The notes: generated by a model not told the origin, from the letters alone. A DNA stretch of 13,444 nucleotides from Hymenopellis radicata (GCA_015501595.1 JADNRX010001161.1:1-13444); one strand, 5' to 3'; shown: positions 1 through 9,133, numbered from the stretch's first letter. Numbers and translations: made by a program.

Positions 1-519
1 GCCTTCACATACGCCCGCCTTAGGTTCGTATTCCCTTGACGGCTAGGAGAGTCTCACCGGCAACGCGTAGGAGTTCTCTTTACGCCTAAGCGCGTCATCT
101 AAAACCATCTACTCGTCGCATGGTTGTTGCAGGAATGTCACTCCTACGCTACTTTACGAAGCGGACGAAAGCCCTACGTGCATCCGCCACGGGTTTATGA
201 CGGCGTCTATCTTGATATCGTTAAGCGCGGACGGATGACAGTTATACCTGCCTGGGAACATATCTATACTTGGTCTCACAGGCATCCACTTCGTCGGTGA
301 CGCTAGTACCGTCAATACCATACAATAGGTCTGTCCCGCTTTCCTGCTACGTTATTAACTCTGGCATTGACCTTCAGATTAGGGTACTCGGCCTTTTCAA
401 CAAGCCAATTTATCTTAGCAGAAACTTACATGCGGTGCAGCTAAACATAGACGTGCGCTTGCACCGTAGTGCTGTCTGTAGTACAGCTCTCAACTCTCTG
501 TTCTACCTTTGCGTTCATC
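1..519. other. No gene recognised; upstream region of the NLR-like gene
   Basis: I see no supported coding region here on either strand. The only open stretch begins at a non-ATG codon (270) and has no recognisable content. The last few tens of bases are pyrimidine-rich and lead into a good start context (TCATCATGGCC) at 520, so this is probably the promoter and leader of the next gene. No clear TATA box was found. Confidence 0.4.
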
Positions 520-1444
520 ATGGCCATCTTCTTTCGCAAGCGAGATGCTTCCTCTAATCGACGAACGCGCACAAGCGCTCCCAATATTCAAGGATTTCCT
601 CCCACCGTATCCATCGTGACCGTCCGTACTGTCGGTGTCGGTCCTAGCGCTGTGGTCTCGGTCTCGTCTGCGCTACATCACCAACCAAGTCGTACAGTAG
701 ACGTCGGGGCGACGGACAAGGCCATGACGGCTGCTAGCACTCTTGGCACCGTCGTAAAGGATGTCGGGGAAGCGCTGGAAGGCTTCCCAATCGTGAAAGC
801 TGTTGCGGGGCTTGTTGTCACTGCTGTTAAGATTGCCGACGTGAGTGCTTTCTTCTTGACTTTTATCTGTCTGATCGCGATGTTGGTAGGAATGTCAAGT
901 CTGTAAGGATGCGGTGAAGAACGTGTCCAATCGTCTAGAGAAGACGACCGCCGATATCGTTCGCCTGGTTGCAGAGATGGCTCTGCATAGGGAACGTATG
1001 GACCCCGCCAGGCGTACTAGAATTTTACAAGCGCTTGTAGAGTACTTTCGGTGTGTATGCTTAGGATTTCATATGACAAGTTGCTCACATCTTTTTTGTT
1101 CAGACTTGTCCAGGAGATCGAGCAAAAGCTCGTCATGCTGAAGCGGTACACAAAATGGAACCGCCTACTTTTACGAAGGACGGCGCTGTTGAGGCAATTT
1201 GGGGACTATGAGCGCGACCTGGACAGGGCGGCGCAGACTTTCCAGGTGAGTTTTGGGATGTCCTCGCTTTCTGTGTTCTCATTGGCCGGTGTAGCGCGAC
1301 TTGCTGTGCGGCATAGCCACGGATGTAGCTGTTATCACTAAACAGCCGGGTTCAAGAAGTGCGGAGATATCGGCATTTTTTTTTTCATCAGCAGGGGTTC
1401 GGGATAATCCCCGAGTCGGAGTAAAAGTAGAAGTGAGAAATTGA
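520..1444 (+). CDS. NLR/MLKL-like N-terminal helical domain protein, apparently truncated
   Basis: Four exons can be read: 520-840, 908-1050, 1104-1245 and 1295-1444. The three introns are GT...AG, 49-67 bp long, and all phases match, giving about 251 residues. The ATG at 520 is chosen because its context is good and no upstream in-frame ATG exists. After a basic Ser/Thr/Val-rich leader (residues 1-70), a segment around GEALEGFPIVKAVAGLVVTA begins a series of amphipathic helices. Helices rich in Leu, Arg and Glu follow, including LEKTTADIVRLVAEMA and LVQEIEQKLVMLKRY, then a WNRLLL..TALLRQFGDYERDLDRA helix. This pattern is typical of the MLKL N-terminal-like/HeLo-like four-helix domain that heads many basidiomycete NLR proteins, where it is thought to act at membranes in cell-death signalling. 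The last exon (from FQ|RDLLCG) is less convincing and runs into low-complexity DNA at a TGA. No NACHT, NB-ARC, WD40 or kinase domain follows, so it is either a truncated gene or a stand-alone domain. The family call is by pattern, not by database search. Confidence 0.6.
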
Positions 1445-1568
1445 TGCCGAAAGTAAAAGTAGGACCCCGCATAATACAGTTCTTCTTCTTCTCGGTAGTT
1501 CTTCTAGGACCTTGTCCAGAATAAACCCTCCTTCCCTCCTTCCTTCCTTCCTGATCCCAAAGTCGGAG
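1372..1568. other. Low-complexity junction between NLR-like fragment and UbiA relic
   Basis: This segment holds a run of T (1376-1385), a near-palindrome (CGGGATAATCCCCG, 1400-1413), two direct copies of AGTAAAAGTAG (1420-1430 and 1452-1462), a CTT-rich stretch and a polypyrimidine tract of CCTT repeats (about 1527-1553). It separates the end of the NLR-like domain from the first base that matches the UbiA genes. It may be a remnant of a mobile element or a scarred rearrangement junction, but no terminal repeats or transposase were found. Confidence 0.4.
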
Positions 1569-1826
1569 CACCGCCGCGATGATTGGCTTCGGCACACTTA
1601 TGGCGTATGGTGGATGGATGAATGGCCAGGGTTTCATCTACTATGCTGCTGTTGTCGCTGCCGCTGCCTCTTAAAGAACCTGATGGTCACGGATATCGAC
1701 CAGCCCAAGCAGTGCATGCAGTTCTTCCTCCTTACACCCACCGTTGGGAACATCGTGCTTGCTGGACTCGTTGCCGACGCGGTGGCGCACAGAGTCGCAG
1801 AGGGCATACCTCTCCTTCTTTGATCC
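1569..1826 (+). pseudogene. 3' fragment of a UbiA-family prenyltransferase gene (relic D)
   Basis: From 1569 the DNA is nearly identical to the last 258 bp of copy C (10080-10337). It covers the C-terminal transmembrane part of the enzyme, from the ATTIGFGTLMAYGG region to the stop codon at about 1821-1823. Promoter, exons 1-3 and both Asp motifs are missing. Relative to copy C, 4 bp are lost after about 1668, so the reading frame is broken. Shared details (GGATGGATG, CTTAAAGAACCTG and CTTGTAG in the 3' flank) place it closer to C than to A or B. It is non-functional and marks an older or more widely spread duplication than the intact array. Confidence 0.85.
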
Positions 1827-2045
1827 AAGAGAGCAACATTGTATACCCTTGTAGTTACATGAATATACCCGTTTCCCATATTCCTTGGCCAAGCGACAAC
1901 TCTGATGCTACGCGAACTCGTCCCCGCAAATCTTTGGATGTGGCCGTACGGGGATTAAGAAAGCCCCGACACGGATGCCAGGCCCGCAGATTGCCCGCAG
2001 ATGTACATATGGCGACCCCGAGTTGCACTTTGAGTAACCGTGATA
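1827..2045 (+). repeat. Duplicated 3' flank of the UbiA unit (degenerate copy)
   Basis: The match to the array continues past the relic's stop: GTATACCCTTGTAG, ATGAATATACCCGTTT and CGACACGGATGCCAG can be followed to about 2045. It corresponds to 7700-7920 behind copy B and 5260-5470 behind copy A. The splice acceptor seen in A and B (CCCCGCAG|ATC) is CCCCGCAAATC here, so the exon-like segment is no longer usable. Confidence 0.65.
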
Positions 2046-2699
2046 CTACTGACTTCACTTGGTCATCGTGGGGGGCTTCAAGTGAACCGATTACTTTAAT
2101 TCCTGAAGCAAAACGCTGGCACTACGCTAAGTGTTGTTTAATGCAGTCACCTTAGTCAGCAGGGCGGCTGTTTTCGCACCACCATCAGCTTTCCTGTGAG
2201 TCAGTTCGACGATCGGCACCTTGTCGCTTTCGACGGACCTCCAGACTTGCTATATATTCTTGATGCCTGGCTTCTCACGTATCGCTTGGTTGTTGACAGG
2301 TGGAATCTGCTGGGTGCTGAACCAACGACCGCCCCCTTCAAGTTCTTCAAGCTAGTCGACATGGGCCATTCTCACTATGCGAGATTGTACCTACCTCTGC
2401 TCGGCCTAAATTTACGCTGCATCACAACGTGTTGACTGTCTCACCAGTCCTCATGTTTCGATGCGTTGATGCTCATTTCGGGACGATCCATCAATTCTGT
2501 TCTTGCCGTTCTATTATTCTCGTCTATTCTAGGGCCTTGATTTCCTCACAACAGCATCCAAGGCTTCCCACACCCCATTGTCAAGGACGGCGCTTAGACA
2601 TGCCCCCTCTCGTTATAAGAGTGTGAGTGTCTTAACAGTCCTTATCAGTCTTCTCCTCCCAAAAGGCTCTATCAACACATTGCCTTCCAAACCACCACA
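2046..2699. other. Intergenic stretch, no gene recognised
   Basis: No ATG-initiated frame with recognisable content is seen. A possible core promoter (GTTATAAG, about 2604-2611), about 90 bp before the ATG at 2700, and a pyrimidine-rich leader ending ACCACCACAATG suggest that the last 100 bp serve the small gene that follows. The rest is featureless to my eye. Confidence 0.35.
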
Positions 2700-3035
2700 A
2701 TGCTTGAGTTCCTTAACCAGCAACCGCCGCCCCCAAATTACTTGGTGAGTACATTCATCGCATGTATGGTTTGCAGGCCTCTGCTCAGTGGTACAAAGCG
2801 CCAATATGTGTGGATCTATGCTCCCGACTGCCATGATCCTTACCATAGAATTCATAAAGAATGGGCATATGTGTTCGGGTACGATTATTCCGTAAGTAAC
2901 GTTGGTGTCTAACTTGTGTTCAAGTTCATCTGCCTGACTCAATCTCCTCAGAGATCGGGTCTGGTTTATATCGTTAGGACGCAGAATGATGAGAGGGTGC
3001 ATCTTCCACCTCACCAGCTGAGGCCTTATAGCTGA
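2700..3035 (+). CDS. Small unrecognised two-exon gene (candidate)
   Basis: Exon 1 (2700-2891) and exon 2 (2952-3035) join in phase across a clean intron (GTAAGT...CTCCTCAG, 2892-2951), giving 91 residues. The start context (CACAATG) and the leader look like a real fungal 5' end. The C-terminal half contains YVWIYAPDCHDPYHRIHKEW, then FGYDYS|RSGLVYIV, and ends LPPHQLRPYS. I do not recognise the family. The ending resembles the small SH3-like barrels at the C-termini of retroelement integrases, but that is weak. One odd point: a perfect donor (GTGAGT at 2745) follows residue 15, yet its nearest acceptors (2776, 2788) would throw the rest out of frame. Either the intron is not used or a 1-2 bp lesion separates the two halves. 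Confidence 0.4.
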
Positions 3036-3740
3036 AGTACGCCTGTTCCTCTCGTTGTCAATCTGTCTCTCTAATTCAAGGACCAAGACCTTATATCTAG
3101 CCCAAGACGCAGTGTGTCGTCACCTATGTGTAGTATACCCTCATCATGCTATCTATCGGACTTGTATGTAACTACTTAAATCACTGTTGTATCGCCATGA
3201 TTTTGCTCTTACTATGCTCTCTGTACAATCTGGAACTCAACGGACGATAAGAATAAGATAAGACAAAGCTGATTTTGGCGACCCTGAATGGACTCGCTGC
3301 TGTGGAAACACGACCATGACATTTGGATCGGTCCTGTGTTCACAGTGTTGGACTGCCATGGACTCGTTGAATGTTTTTTTTCGCCAACGACTTACTGGCC
3401 GCCATTCCTTCGTCATGGATGACGCATGGCTGCCGCGGTTCGAAGCGGAAATACCACTACACGCCACCTTCATCACCCCATAGCAGCGCGTTCATCTTGG
3501 GCGCAAGTGAAAGAAAATACGTCCGTTTCTCTCTCATCAGATGCGCTGCTCAATGCTGAACGGCTTAGGTGTGCAAGTTGGTCTACTAAAAGTTGATGAC
3601 ACGAGTCCTTCCTTGGCGCTTGGCCTTTATTAAAACAAATGGGCCTTTTCAGTCCTGTGTTACGCAGCATTCAGCGGCGACTTGATATCAACTCGCGCTC
3701 CTCGCGCAGCTTACCAGCCATGCAATCCATCGTAATGGCC
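3036..3740. other. Intergenic stretch with a GATA-rich patch
   Basis: No gene was recognised on either strand. The frames seen here are short, start at poor codons and lack splice-compatible partners. The only notable element is a cluster of GATAAG motifs at 3246-3262 (GATAAGAATAAGATAAG), of the type bound by fungal GATA factors. About 65 bp past the small gene's stop begins a T- and A-rich tail that would suit a 3' UTR. Confidence 0.4.
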
Positions 3741-3888
3741 GATTCGACATATGCAGATGCGGGCGCAATGCTTCAGCGAAATTAACCCCAGGCCCAGATT
3801 CTCAGATCTTGATCGAGCGGGCTGTCGGTTAGCAGAGATTTACAGTAAGTCCGTTTGTCTAAGATCTATGATTCGCCGTCATACGTTG

Positions 3889-4005
3889 CGTTTAGAGATC
3901 TGGCACGACAGTCCGACTCGCATCATCCTGGCGTTGCATGCAAAAGTTTTCGCGTCCAAGTTCGACCGCGCTGTGTGTCAATGCAGCGCCCATTGGTGTA
4001 TATAA
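3889..4005 (+). promoter_or_regulatory. Promoter of UbiA copy A: conserved blocks plus TATA box
   Basis: Although most of this promoter has diverged from those of copies B and C, two blocks remain: CGTTTAGAGATC (3889-3900) and CAGTCCGACTCGCATCA (3909-3925). A TATATAA box lies at 3999-4005, 63 bp before the ATG. The 17-bp block ends 143 bp before the ATG, against 140 in B and C. Survival of the same words at the same distance in a diverged copy suggests regulatory function. Confidence 0.6.
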
Positions 4006-4067
4006 TGGAATGATTCAGGACATCTATCGTCAGAATCTGGTGCATTCTACAATCATTCGAGCAGAAC

Positions 4068-5373
4068 ATGTCTTCCTCCATCGTCTCTTACTTTGCTCTC
4101 TCTGCTAGCGCACCAGCGGCTTTCAAGTCGCTGAAGCAGTCCATCCCATCGAAAGTCTCCGCACTTCAGTCTCTGTTTGCAGTCCCAACTGCAACGGAAT
4201 TCCAAGCCTGCTGGGAACTTTGCCGTCTTCAGAACGGCATGGGTTGTGCGACTGTCTTCCTTCCTGTTGGTAAATGACCTCCTCACTTCTCCTGGTATTA
4301 CAAGGCTGATGTTGTTGCTTGTAGCATGGTCCATGGCCATGGTGTACCATGCACAGGCCAATCTTACCGGTCTCGAAGCACTCACACGTGCCTTCGTCTA
4401 CTTCTTCCTGTGCATTGGGATCAAGTGCTTGGTACGTGACCGCGTTTCAAGATACGTGGTTATCAGAGATTGACTTTTCCTTGATCAGATCATGACCATC
4501 GACGATATACTTGACTATGACATTGATGCCAATGTCGAACGAACAAAGAAGCGTGCTCTTCCCCGCGGGGCCATCTCCATCGAGCGTGCATGGCTCTTCT
4601 TCGCGATGCAAGTCGTCATTGGGGTTGCTCTAGCCTATAAAGTTCTGAGTGCCGATGCGTAAGTCTCGTCGATACGAGTTTCTTGTATATGACTAACGTC
4701 TATTTCAGTCTGGCCATTTCAATGACCGTCTGGCCACTCTACGTTCTCTACCCCACCTGCAAGCGGTGGATGTCATTCGCACCCGTCCCGCTTGGACTCA
4801 TGTTTAACATCGGCGTGTTCATGGGTTGATCTCACCAAAGATGGCCAGGTCGCCTTCGAGGCCCTGATGCCCATCTACATCGGTGCTCTCCTGTGGACCA
4901 TTACCTACGAGACCGTCTACCAACACCAGGACAAGGTTGATGATGTGAAGATTGGCATGAAATCGCTCGCCATCTTCTGCGGAGAATACACTATTCCTGT
5001 CTGCACTGCTACCACCTTGGGTTTCGGCGCGTTGATGGCATATGGTGGCTTCGTCAACGGGCACGGCGTGGTTTACTTTGCTGCCGTTGCGCTTGCCACA
5101 GCGATTTTGTTAAAGCATCTTTTGGTCACCGACATCGACACGCCCAAGCAGTGCATGAACTTCTTCCTCCTCACTCCCACTATCGTGAACATCATCCTCG
5201 GCGGGCTTGTTGTCGACGCAGTCATCCATAGAGTCGCGGAGGGTGTTCCTCTCCACCTTGTATACCCTTGTGTTACCATGAATATACCCGTTTCTGTGAA
5301 GTGCCTGATGTGCATTCGTGAAGCGACAAGTTTAATTCTAGCCGAACTCGTCCCCGCAGATCATAGGCCTTGA
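4068..5373 (+). pseudogene. UbiA-family prenyltransferase copy A, frameshifted
   Basis: The exons match those of copies B and C: 4068-4269, 4325-4431, 4489-4658, then 4709 onward, with intact GT...AG sites. The first Asp motif (DDILDYDID, then ERTKKRALPRG) and the second (YQHQDKVDD) are both encoded. In exon 4, B and C carry GGGCT twice (ATGGGCTGGGCTGAT), but copy A has lost five bases (ATGGGTTGAT). This shifts the frame and gives an immediate TGA near residue 200. The rest is open in the new frame, so the damage looks recent. A second lesion removes 18 bp including the stop codon (between 5259 and 5260), so the downstream frame runs on to 5373. A translated product would lack the second Asp motif and about half the transmembrane helices, so it should be inactive. 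An assembly error at the 5-bp site is possible. Confidence 0.85.
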
Positions 5374-5545
5374 CTATACGGGCATTGGTCAGTTCCCGCC
5401 ACGGATGCCAGACCCGGAAGTGTATGGCGGCTCCGAGTCGGGATTTGAGTTGCCGTGCGACGAGATTGGAGATATCGATGACTCAGTCGCTTCGCGGATA
5501 CTCACAGGTGTCGATAGGTGGACATCTCCCGCCGTGCTTACATGA
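5278..5545 (+). other. Exon-like segment downstream of UbiA copy A
   Basis: ATG at 5278 encodes MNIPVS. A 64-bp GT...AG intron can then be drawn (5296-5359), and an open exon follows from 5360 that begins IIGLDYTGIGQFPPRMPDPE and continues VYGGSESGFELPCDEIGDID. The exon either ends at TGA 5543-5545 or may splice again (GATAG|GTGGAC ... ATCGCAG|GCCG, resuming at about 5569). I do not recognise the protein. The ATG is in frame with the UbiA copy A reading frame, because the UbiA stop was deleted, so a spliced fusion is conceivable. The same segment stands behind copy B with a frameshift and behind relic D with a ruined acceptor. It may be a remnant of a neighbouring gene caught in the duplication. 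Confidence 0.4.
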
Positions 5546-6196
5546 CAACCCTCTGCTCATCGCAGGCCGCGGCGCGCGCCACACTATGCGCCGGGTAGCT
5601 GCCCAACAGATATGGTTGTGTGGTCACACAGGACATATGTATTCCTCATAATACAAATGCCTCGCCATACGCTTTCGTGCATAGTCGCCCATACTTGACT
5701 GTTCGAAGACTTTGGGAGAAACACGAGAGGCCCAACTTGCCTTGTCAAAGGGGGGCACGATCATGGGCTCACGAGTTCACTCTCTGATAAATATGAGAAA
5801 TGCCTGCTGAGAATGATATCCTGATCCATGAAGAAGATACCCTAAAGTTTGACTGCTGAGAACAAGATTTGTTTCGGAGTTTGCCGATCATGATAAGATA
5901 ACATCGCTACCCTGATTGCCTCTTGCTTCTGACCTTCATTGTGCTACTTGGCCGGCTTTTCGAACGCGCAATGACCGGGGTAAGTACTACTCTGAGCGGA
6001 CGTCCTGGAACATGAACGCCTTTAGAGCTCCTGCGGTGCTAGCATTTTACTATCCCTCCAATGCCACGAACAGCGCGCGTTGTCACAAGAACCCATCTTA
6101 ACAGTACACGCCCGCGCAGCACACGCCTCCAATTTTCTCTCTGCCGGGAATCGGCGTCAAACACATTGACGCAGGATCTGATAACCTCGGCGAGTA
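5546..6196. other. Spacer between UbiA copies A and B
   Basis: No gene was recognised. A GATAAGATAA element lies at 5892-5901, preceded by CGGAGTTTGCCG, and the same pair recurs in front of copy C (about 8330-8360). The tail (6080-6196) shares words such as AACCCATCTTAACAGTACACGC with 8697-8720, so the repeat unit extends well upstream of the gene with decaying similarity. Confidence 0.5.
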
Positions 6197-6492
6197 TAAG
6201 GGGATGCGGGCGCAACGATATCTGAGATCGTTCAAATCTGCGCGGTTAACGCTTTACTGTCAATCGTGAGTGACCGCAATCTAATCCCGAATGCACATGA
6301 TCGCGCTGACTATCTACGTTTAGAGATCAGGTATGACAGTCCGACTCGCATCACGGCAGGCGGTCAGACTTTTTTCGTTCCAAGTCTCAAGGACCTACAC
6401 GACAAAGCAGCGCCCAGAGGCGTATATAACCATACACCCGAATGCCATGAATCCTCAGAATCCTACGGTTTCTACATCCAGTCGAGGATAAC
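6197..6492 (+). promoter_or_regulatory. Promoter of UbiA copy B, shared with copy C
   Basis: This 296-bp stretch is nearly identical to the region before copy C (about 8817-9133). It holds CGTTTAGAGATC (6317-6328), the 17-bp block CAGTCCGACTCGCATCA (6337-6353), a TTTTTTCG tract and a TATATAA box at 6423-6429, 64 bp before the ATG. The two intact copies therefore probably respond to the same signals. Confidence 0.65.
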
Positions 6493-7691
6493 ATGTCTTC
6501 TCCTATTGCTTCCTACTTTGCTCTTTCCGCCCATGCTCCAGCGGCTCTCAAGTCGCTGAGGCACTCCGTTCCCTCGAAGGTTTCGGCGCTTCAGTCTTTG
6601 CTTGCAGTTCCGACTGCGACTGAGCTGCAAGCTTGTTGGGAGCTTTGCCGTCTCCAGAACGGCATGGGATGTGCGACGGTTTTCATTCCAGTTGGTAAGC
6701 CGATACTTGATACGCACTCGAAGTATGTTGCTGACTCGATTTTCTTATGTAGCTTGGTCAATTGCTATGGTATACCATGCTCAAGCCAATCTTACCGGTC
6801 TCGAAGCACTCACGCGTGCCTTCGTCTACTTCTTCCTGTGCATTGGGATCAAGTGCTTGGTACGTGACCGCGTTTCAATAAATCACTTCATCAGAGATTG
6901 ACTTCTCCTCAGATCATGACCATTGATGATATCCTTGACTATGATATTGATGTCAACGTCGAGAGAACGAAGAAGCGTGCTCTTCCCCGCGGGGCCATCT
7001 CCATCGAGCGCGCCTGGCTTTTCTTCGCGATGCAAGTCCTTATTGGGGTTGCTCTAGCCTATAAAGTTCTGAGTGCCGATGCGTAAGTCTCGTCGATACG
7101 AGTTTCTTTTATATAACTAACGGCTATTTCAGTCTTGCCATTTCAATGACCGTCTGGCCACTCTACGTCTTGTACCCCACCTGCAAGCGATGGATGTCAT
7201 TCGCTCCGATACCCCTCGGACTCATGTTTAATATCGGCATCTTCATGGGCTGGGCTGATCTTACCAAAGACGGCCAGGTCGCCTTCGACGCCCTGATGCC
7301 TATCTACATCGGCGCTCTCCTATGGACCATCACCTACGAGACCGTCTACCAGCACCAGGATAAGCTTGACGATGTGAAGATTGGCATGAAATCGCTTGCC
7401 ATCTTCTGCGACAAGTACACGATCCCTGTCTGCACCGCCACGACGATTGGCTTCGGCACGCTTATGGCGTATGGTGGATGTATGAATGGCCAGGGTTTCA
7501 TCTACTATGCTGCTGTTGTCGTTGCCACTGCAATCCTCTTAAAGCATCTGATGGTCACGGATATCGACCAGCCCAAGCAGTGCATGCAGTTCTTCCTCCT
7601 TACACCCACCGTTGGGAACATCGTGCTTGGTGGACTCGTTGCCGACGCGGTAGCGCACAGAGTCGCAGAGGGCATACCTCTCCTACTTTGA
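6493..7691 (+). CDS. UbiA-family prenyltransferase, copy B
   Basis: Four exons, 6493-6694, 6753-6859, 6913-7082 and 7133-7691, join in phase to give 345 residues. UbiA-family proteins are integral membrane enzymes that move an isoprenoid diphosphate chain onto an acceptor using Mg2+ held by two Asp-rich loops. Loop 1 is D108-D109-ILD112-YDID116, followed by ERTKKRALPRG, the usual phosphate-binding region. Loop 2 is YQHQD236-KLDD240-VKIGMKS. The first motif has Asp where the family usually has Asn. Six to nine hydrophobic helices surround the loops. There is no obvious mitochondrial presequence, so a COQ2 role in ubiquinone synthesis is unlikely. A secondary-metabolite prenyltransferase or a UbiA-type terpene cyclase is more plausible, but the substrate cannot be told. 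The start fits the homologous ATG in A and C. Copy C is over 95% similar. Confidence 0.88.
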
Positions 7692-8085
7692 TCTCACAAC
7701 GATGTTGTATACCCTTGTGTTACCATGAATATACCCGTTTCTGTGAAGTTCCTGATGTGCGTTCGTGAAGCTACAAGTTTGATTCTAGGCGAACCCGTCC
7801 CCGCAGATCATTGGGCTTTACCATACGGGGCATTGGTCAGTTCCCGACACGGATGCCAGACCCGCAAGTGTATGGCGGCCCCGAGTCGGGATTTGAGTTG
7901 CCGTGCGAGGTGATTTGGGATATCGATGACCCAGTTCGCCGGTCCTCACGGGTGTCAGTAAGCGAATGTGCTTACTTGGAAGGAAGTATTCCGCTAATCG
8001 CGCGGCCGGGGTGCGCGCCACACAAGATATACCTGTGGAGTCGCTTTGTTAGACCAGCGAAAGATACACGCGTGGATGTCTAGGC
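7692..8085 (+). repeat. Duplicated 3' flank behind UbiA copy B, with decayed exon-like segment
   Basis: The stretch 7706-7747 matches 5260-5301 behind copy A almost base for base. It includes ATGAATATACCCGTTTCT|GTGAAG (ATG at 7725) and the acceptor CCCCGCAG before 7807. The exon that follows carries GGGG (7827-7830) where copy A has GGG, so its frame is shifted. Beyond the shift, the old frame (GIGQFPTRMPDPQVYGGPES) is still readable, and an open frame of about 90 codons runs to 8083. Similarity to the region behind A continues, weaker, to the GCGCGCCACAC words near 8016-8027. Most likely this is a decayed passenger, not an active gene. Confidence 0.6.
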
Positions 8086-8816
8086 AGACCAGTTGTACGC
8101 ATCATATCCTACCGGCGTACTCTGACATACACTTCTTTATGGAGAGTTATAAGGCCCTGGTGGGTAAGTAGGCTCTGAATTTCGAGATTGAAGAAGAATG
8201 GAGAGGATGGTAACGAAGTCGCATCCGCTTTTTTTGCGCGTAAAGTTGAGCGGAATACGCTGGTGCATAGAGGGCACCTTAAGAGGAGGTCCTGGAAGAA
8301 ACCTGACAGAAGTTGGACAGAAGTGTTACGGAGTTTGCCGGACGCGATAAGATAAGATAACGTGGTCAAAACCACCTGACAGCTTCCTGCCTCCAACTTT
8401 CACTCCTTTCACTCACACTGACAGTGCTTGGCCGACTTCCGAAATGCGTCGGCCTCCTTCACGGCGAGAAGATTCTTATTCAAGTGCTGTTCATATGGCT
8501 CCAGTCTGTCGTGGCCGTGCAAACCCAACCTCAGCCCGCCCGAAGCAGTGCTCGCTCAACATTCAACATGGGCTAACATGGGTCGTAGGAAAGGATTTTG
8601 CTCCGTACAAGCATTCTAGAAACTACGCGCTCTCTGAGCGACCGCTGTCGTCGCTTTGTATCATCGCCACTAAGACAAGCGCATATTGTGTCACCGAACC
8701 CCATCTTGACAGTACGCCCGCGTAACACTACAGTCTACACATGCCCTCTCTGACATCGCCCTGACGTCAAGAAGCGAGAGCAATCGCGCAATATCTAAAA
8801 GCCACCGCGAGTATAT
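8086..8816. other. Spacer between UbiA copies B and C
   Basis: No gene was recognised. The spacer carries GATAAGATAAGATAA at 8346-8360, the longest GATA run in the window, preceded by CGGAGTTTGCCGG and followed by a C/T-rich stretch (about 8385-8425) and TTGGCCGACTTCC. The last pair of words also occurs upstream of the chitinase (10500-10590). A minus-strand frame at 8109-8396 has no recognisable content. Confidence 0.45.
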
Positions 8817-9133
8817 ATGGGGATGCGGGCGCAACGATATCTAAAACTTTCTCTTAGCGAGTCATCTACAGATCCCAATCTGTGCGGTAACGCTTTACTG
8901 TCAATCGTGAGTGACCGCAATCTAATCCCGAATGCACATGATCGCGCCGACTATCTACGTTTAGAGATCAGGCATGGCAGTCCGACTCGCATCACGGCAG
9001 GCGGTCAGACTTTTTTCGTTCCAAGTCTCAAGGACCTACACGACAAAGCAGCGCCCAGAGGCGTATATAACCGTACACATGAATTCCATGGATCCTCAGA
9101 ATCCTACGGTTTCTACATCCAGTCGAGCATAAC
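8817..9133 (+). promoter_or_regulatory. Promoter of UbiA copy C
   Basis: It is nearly identical to the copy B promoter from the GGATGCGGGCGCAACGATATCT word onward. CGTTTAGAGATC lies at 8958-8969, the 17-bp CAGTCCGACTCGCATCA block at 8978-8994 (140 bp before the ATG), and TATATAA at 9064-9070 (64 bp before the ATG). A 34-bp insertion-like difference near 8844-8878 separates it from B. Confidence 0.65.

Noticed and set aside
1372..1568. Retroelement terminal repeat at the NLR/UbiA junction
   Set aside because: There is only low-complexity sequence and short direct repeats. No TG...CA ends, target-site duplication or element protein was seen.
2613..3086. 157-codon open frame on the minus strand
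   Set aside because: It overlaps the better-supported plus-strand two-exon model, has no recognisable motif, and its composition looks like a reverse shadow.
4679..4692. Hairpin CTCGTCGATACGAG-like sequence in intron 3 of copies A and B as a regulatory RNA
   Set aside because: The stem is only five base pairs and is absent from copy C, whose gene is otherwise intact.
6266..6559. Open frame in the copy B promoter, with a similar 127-codon frame at 8817-9200 before copy C
   Set aside because: Both cross the TATA box and the UbiA start codon. The B frame starts at GTG. Their similarity follows from the recent duplication, and copy A does not keep the frame.
8109..8396. 95-codon minus-strand frame in the B-C spacer
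   Set aside because: It has no recognisable domain and is not conserved in the A-B spacer.
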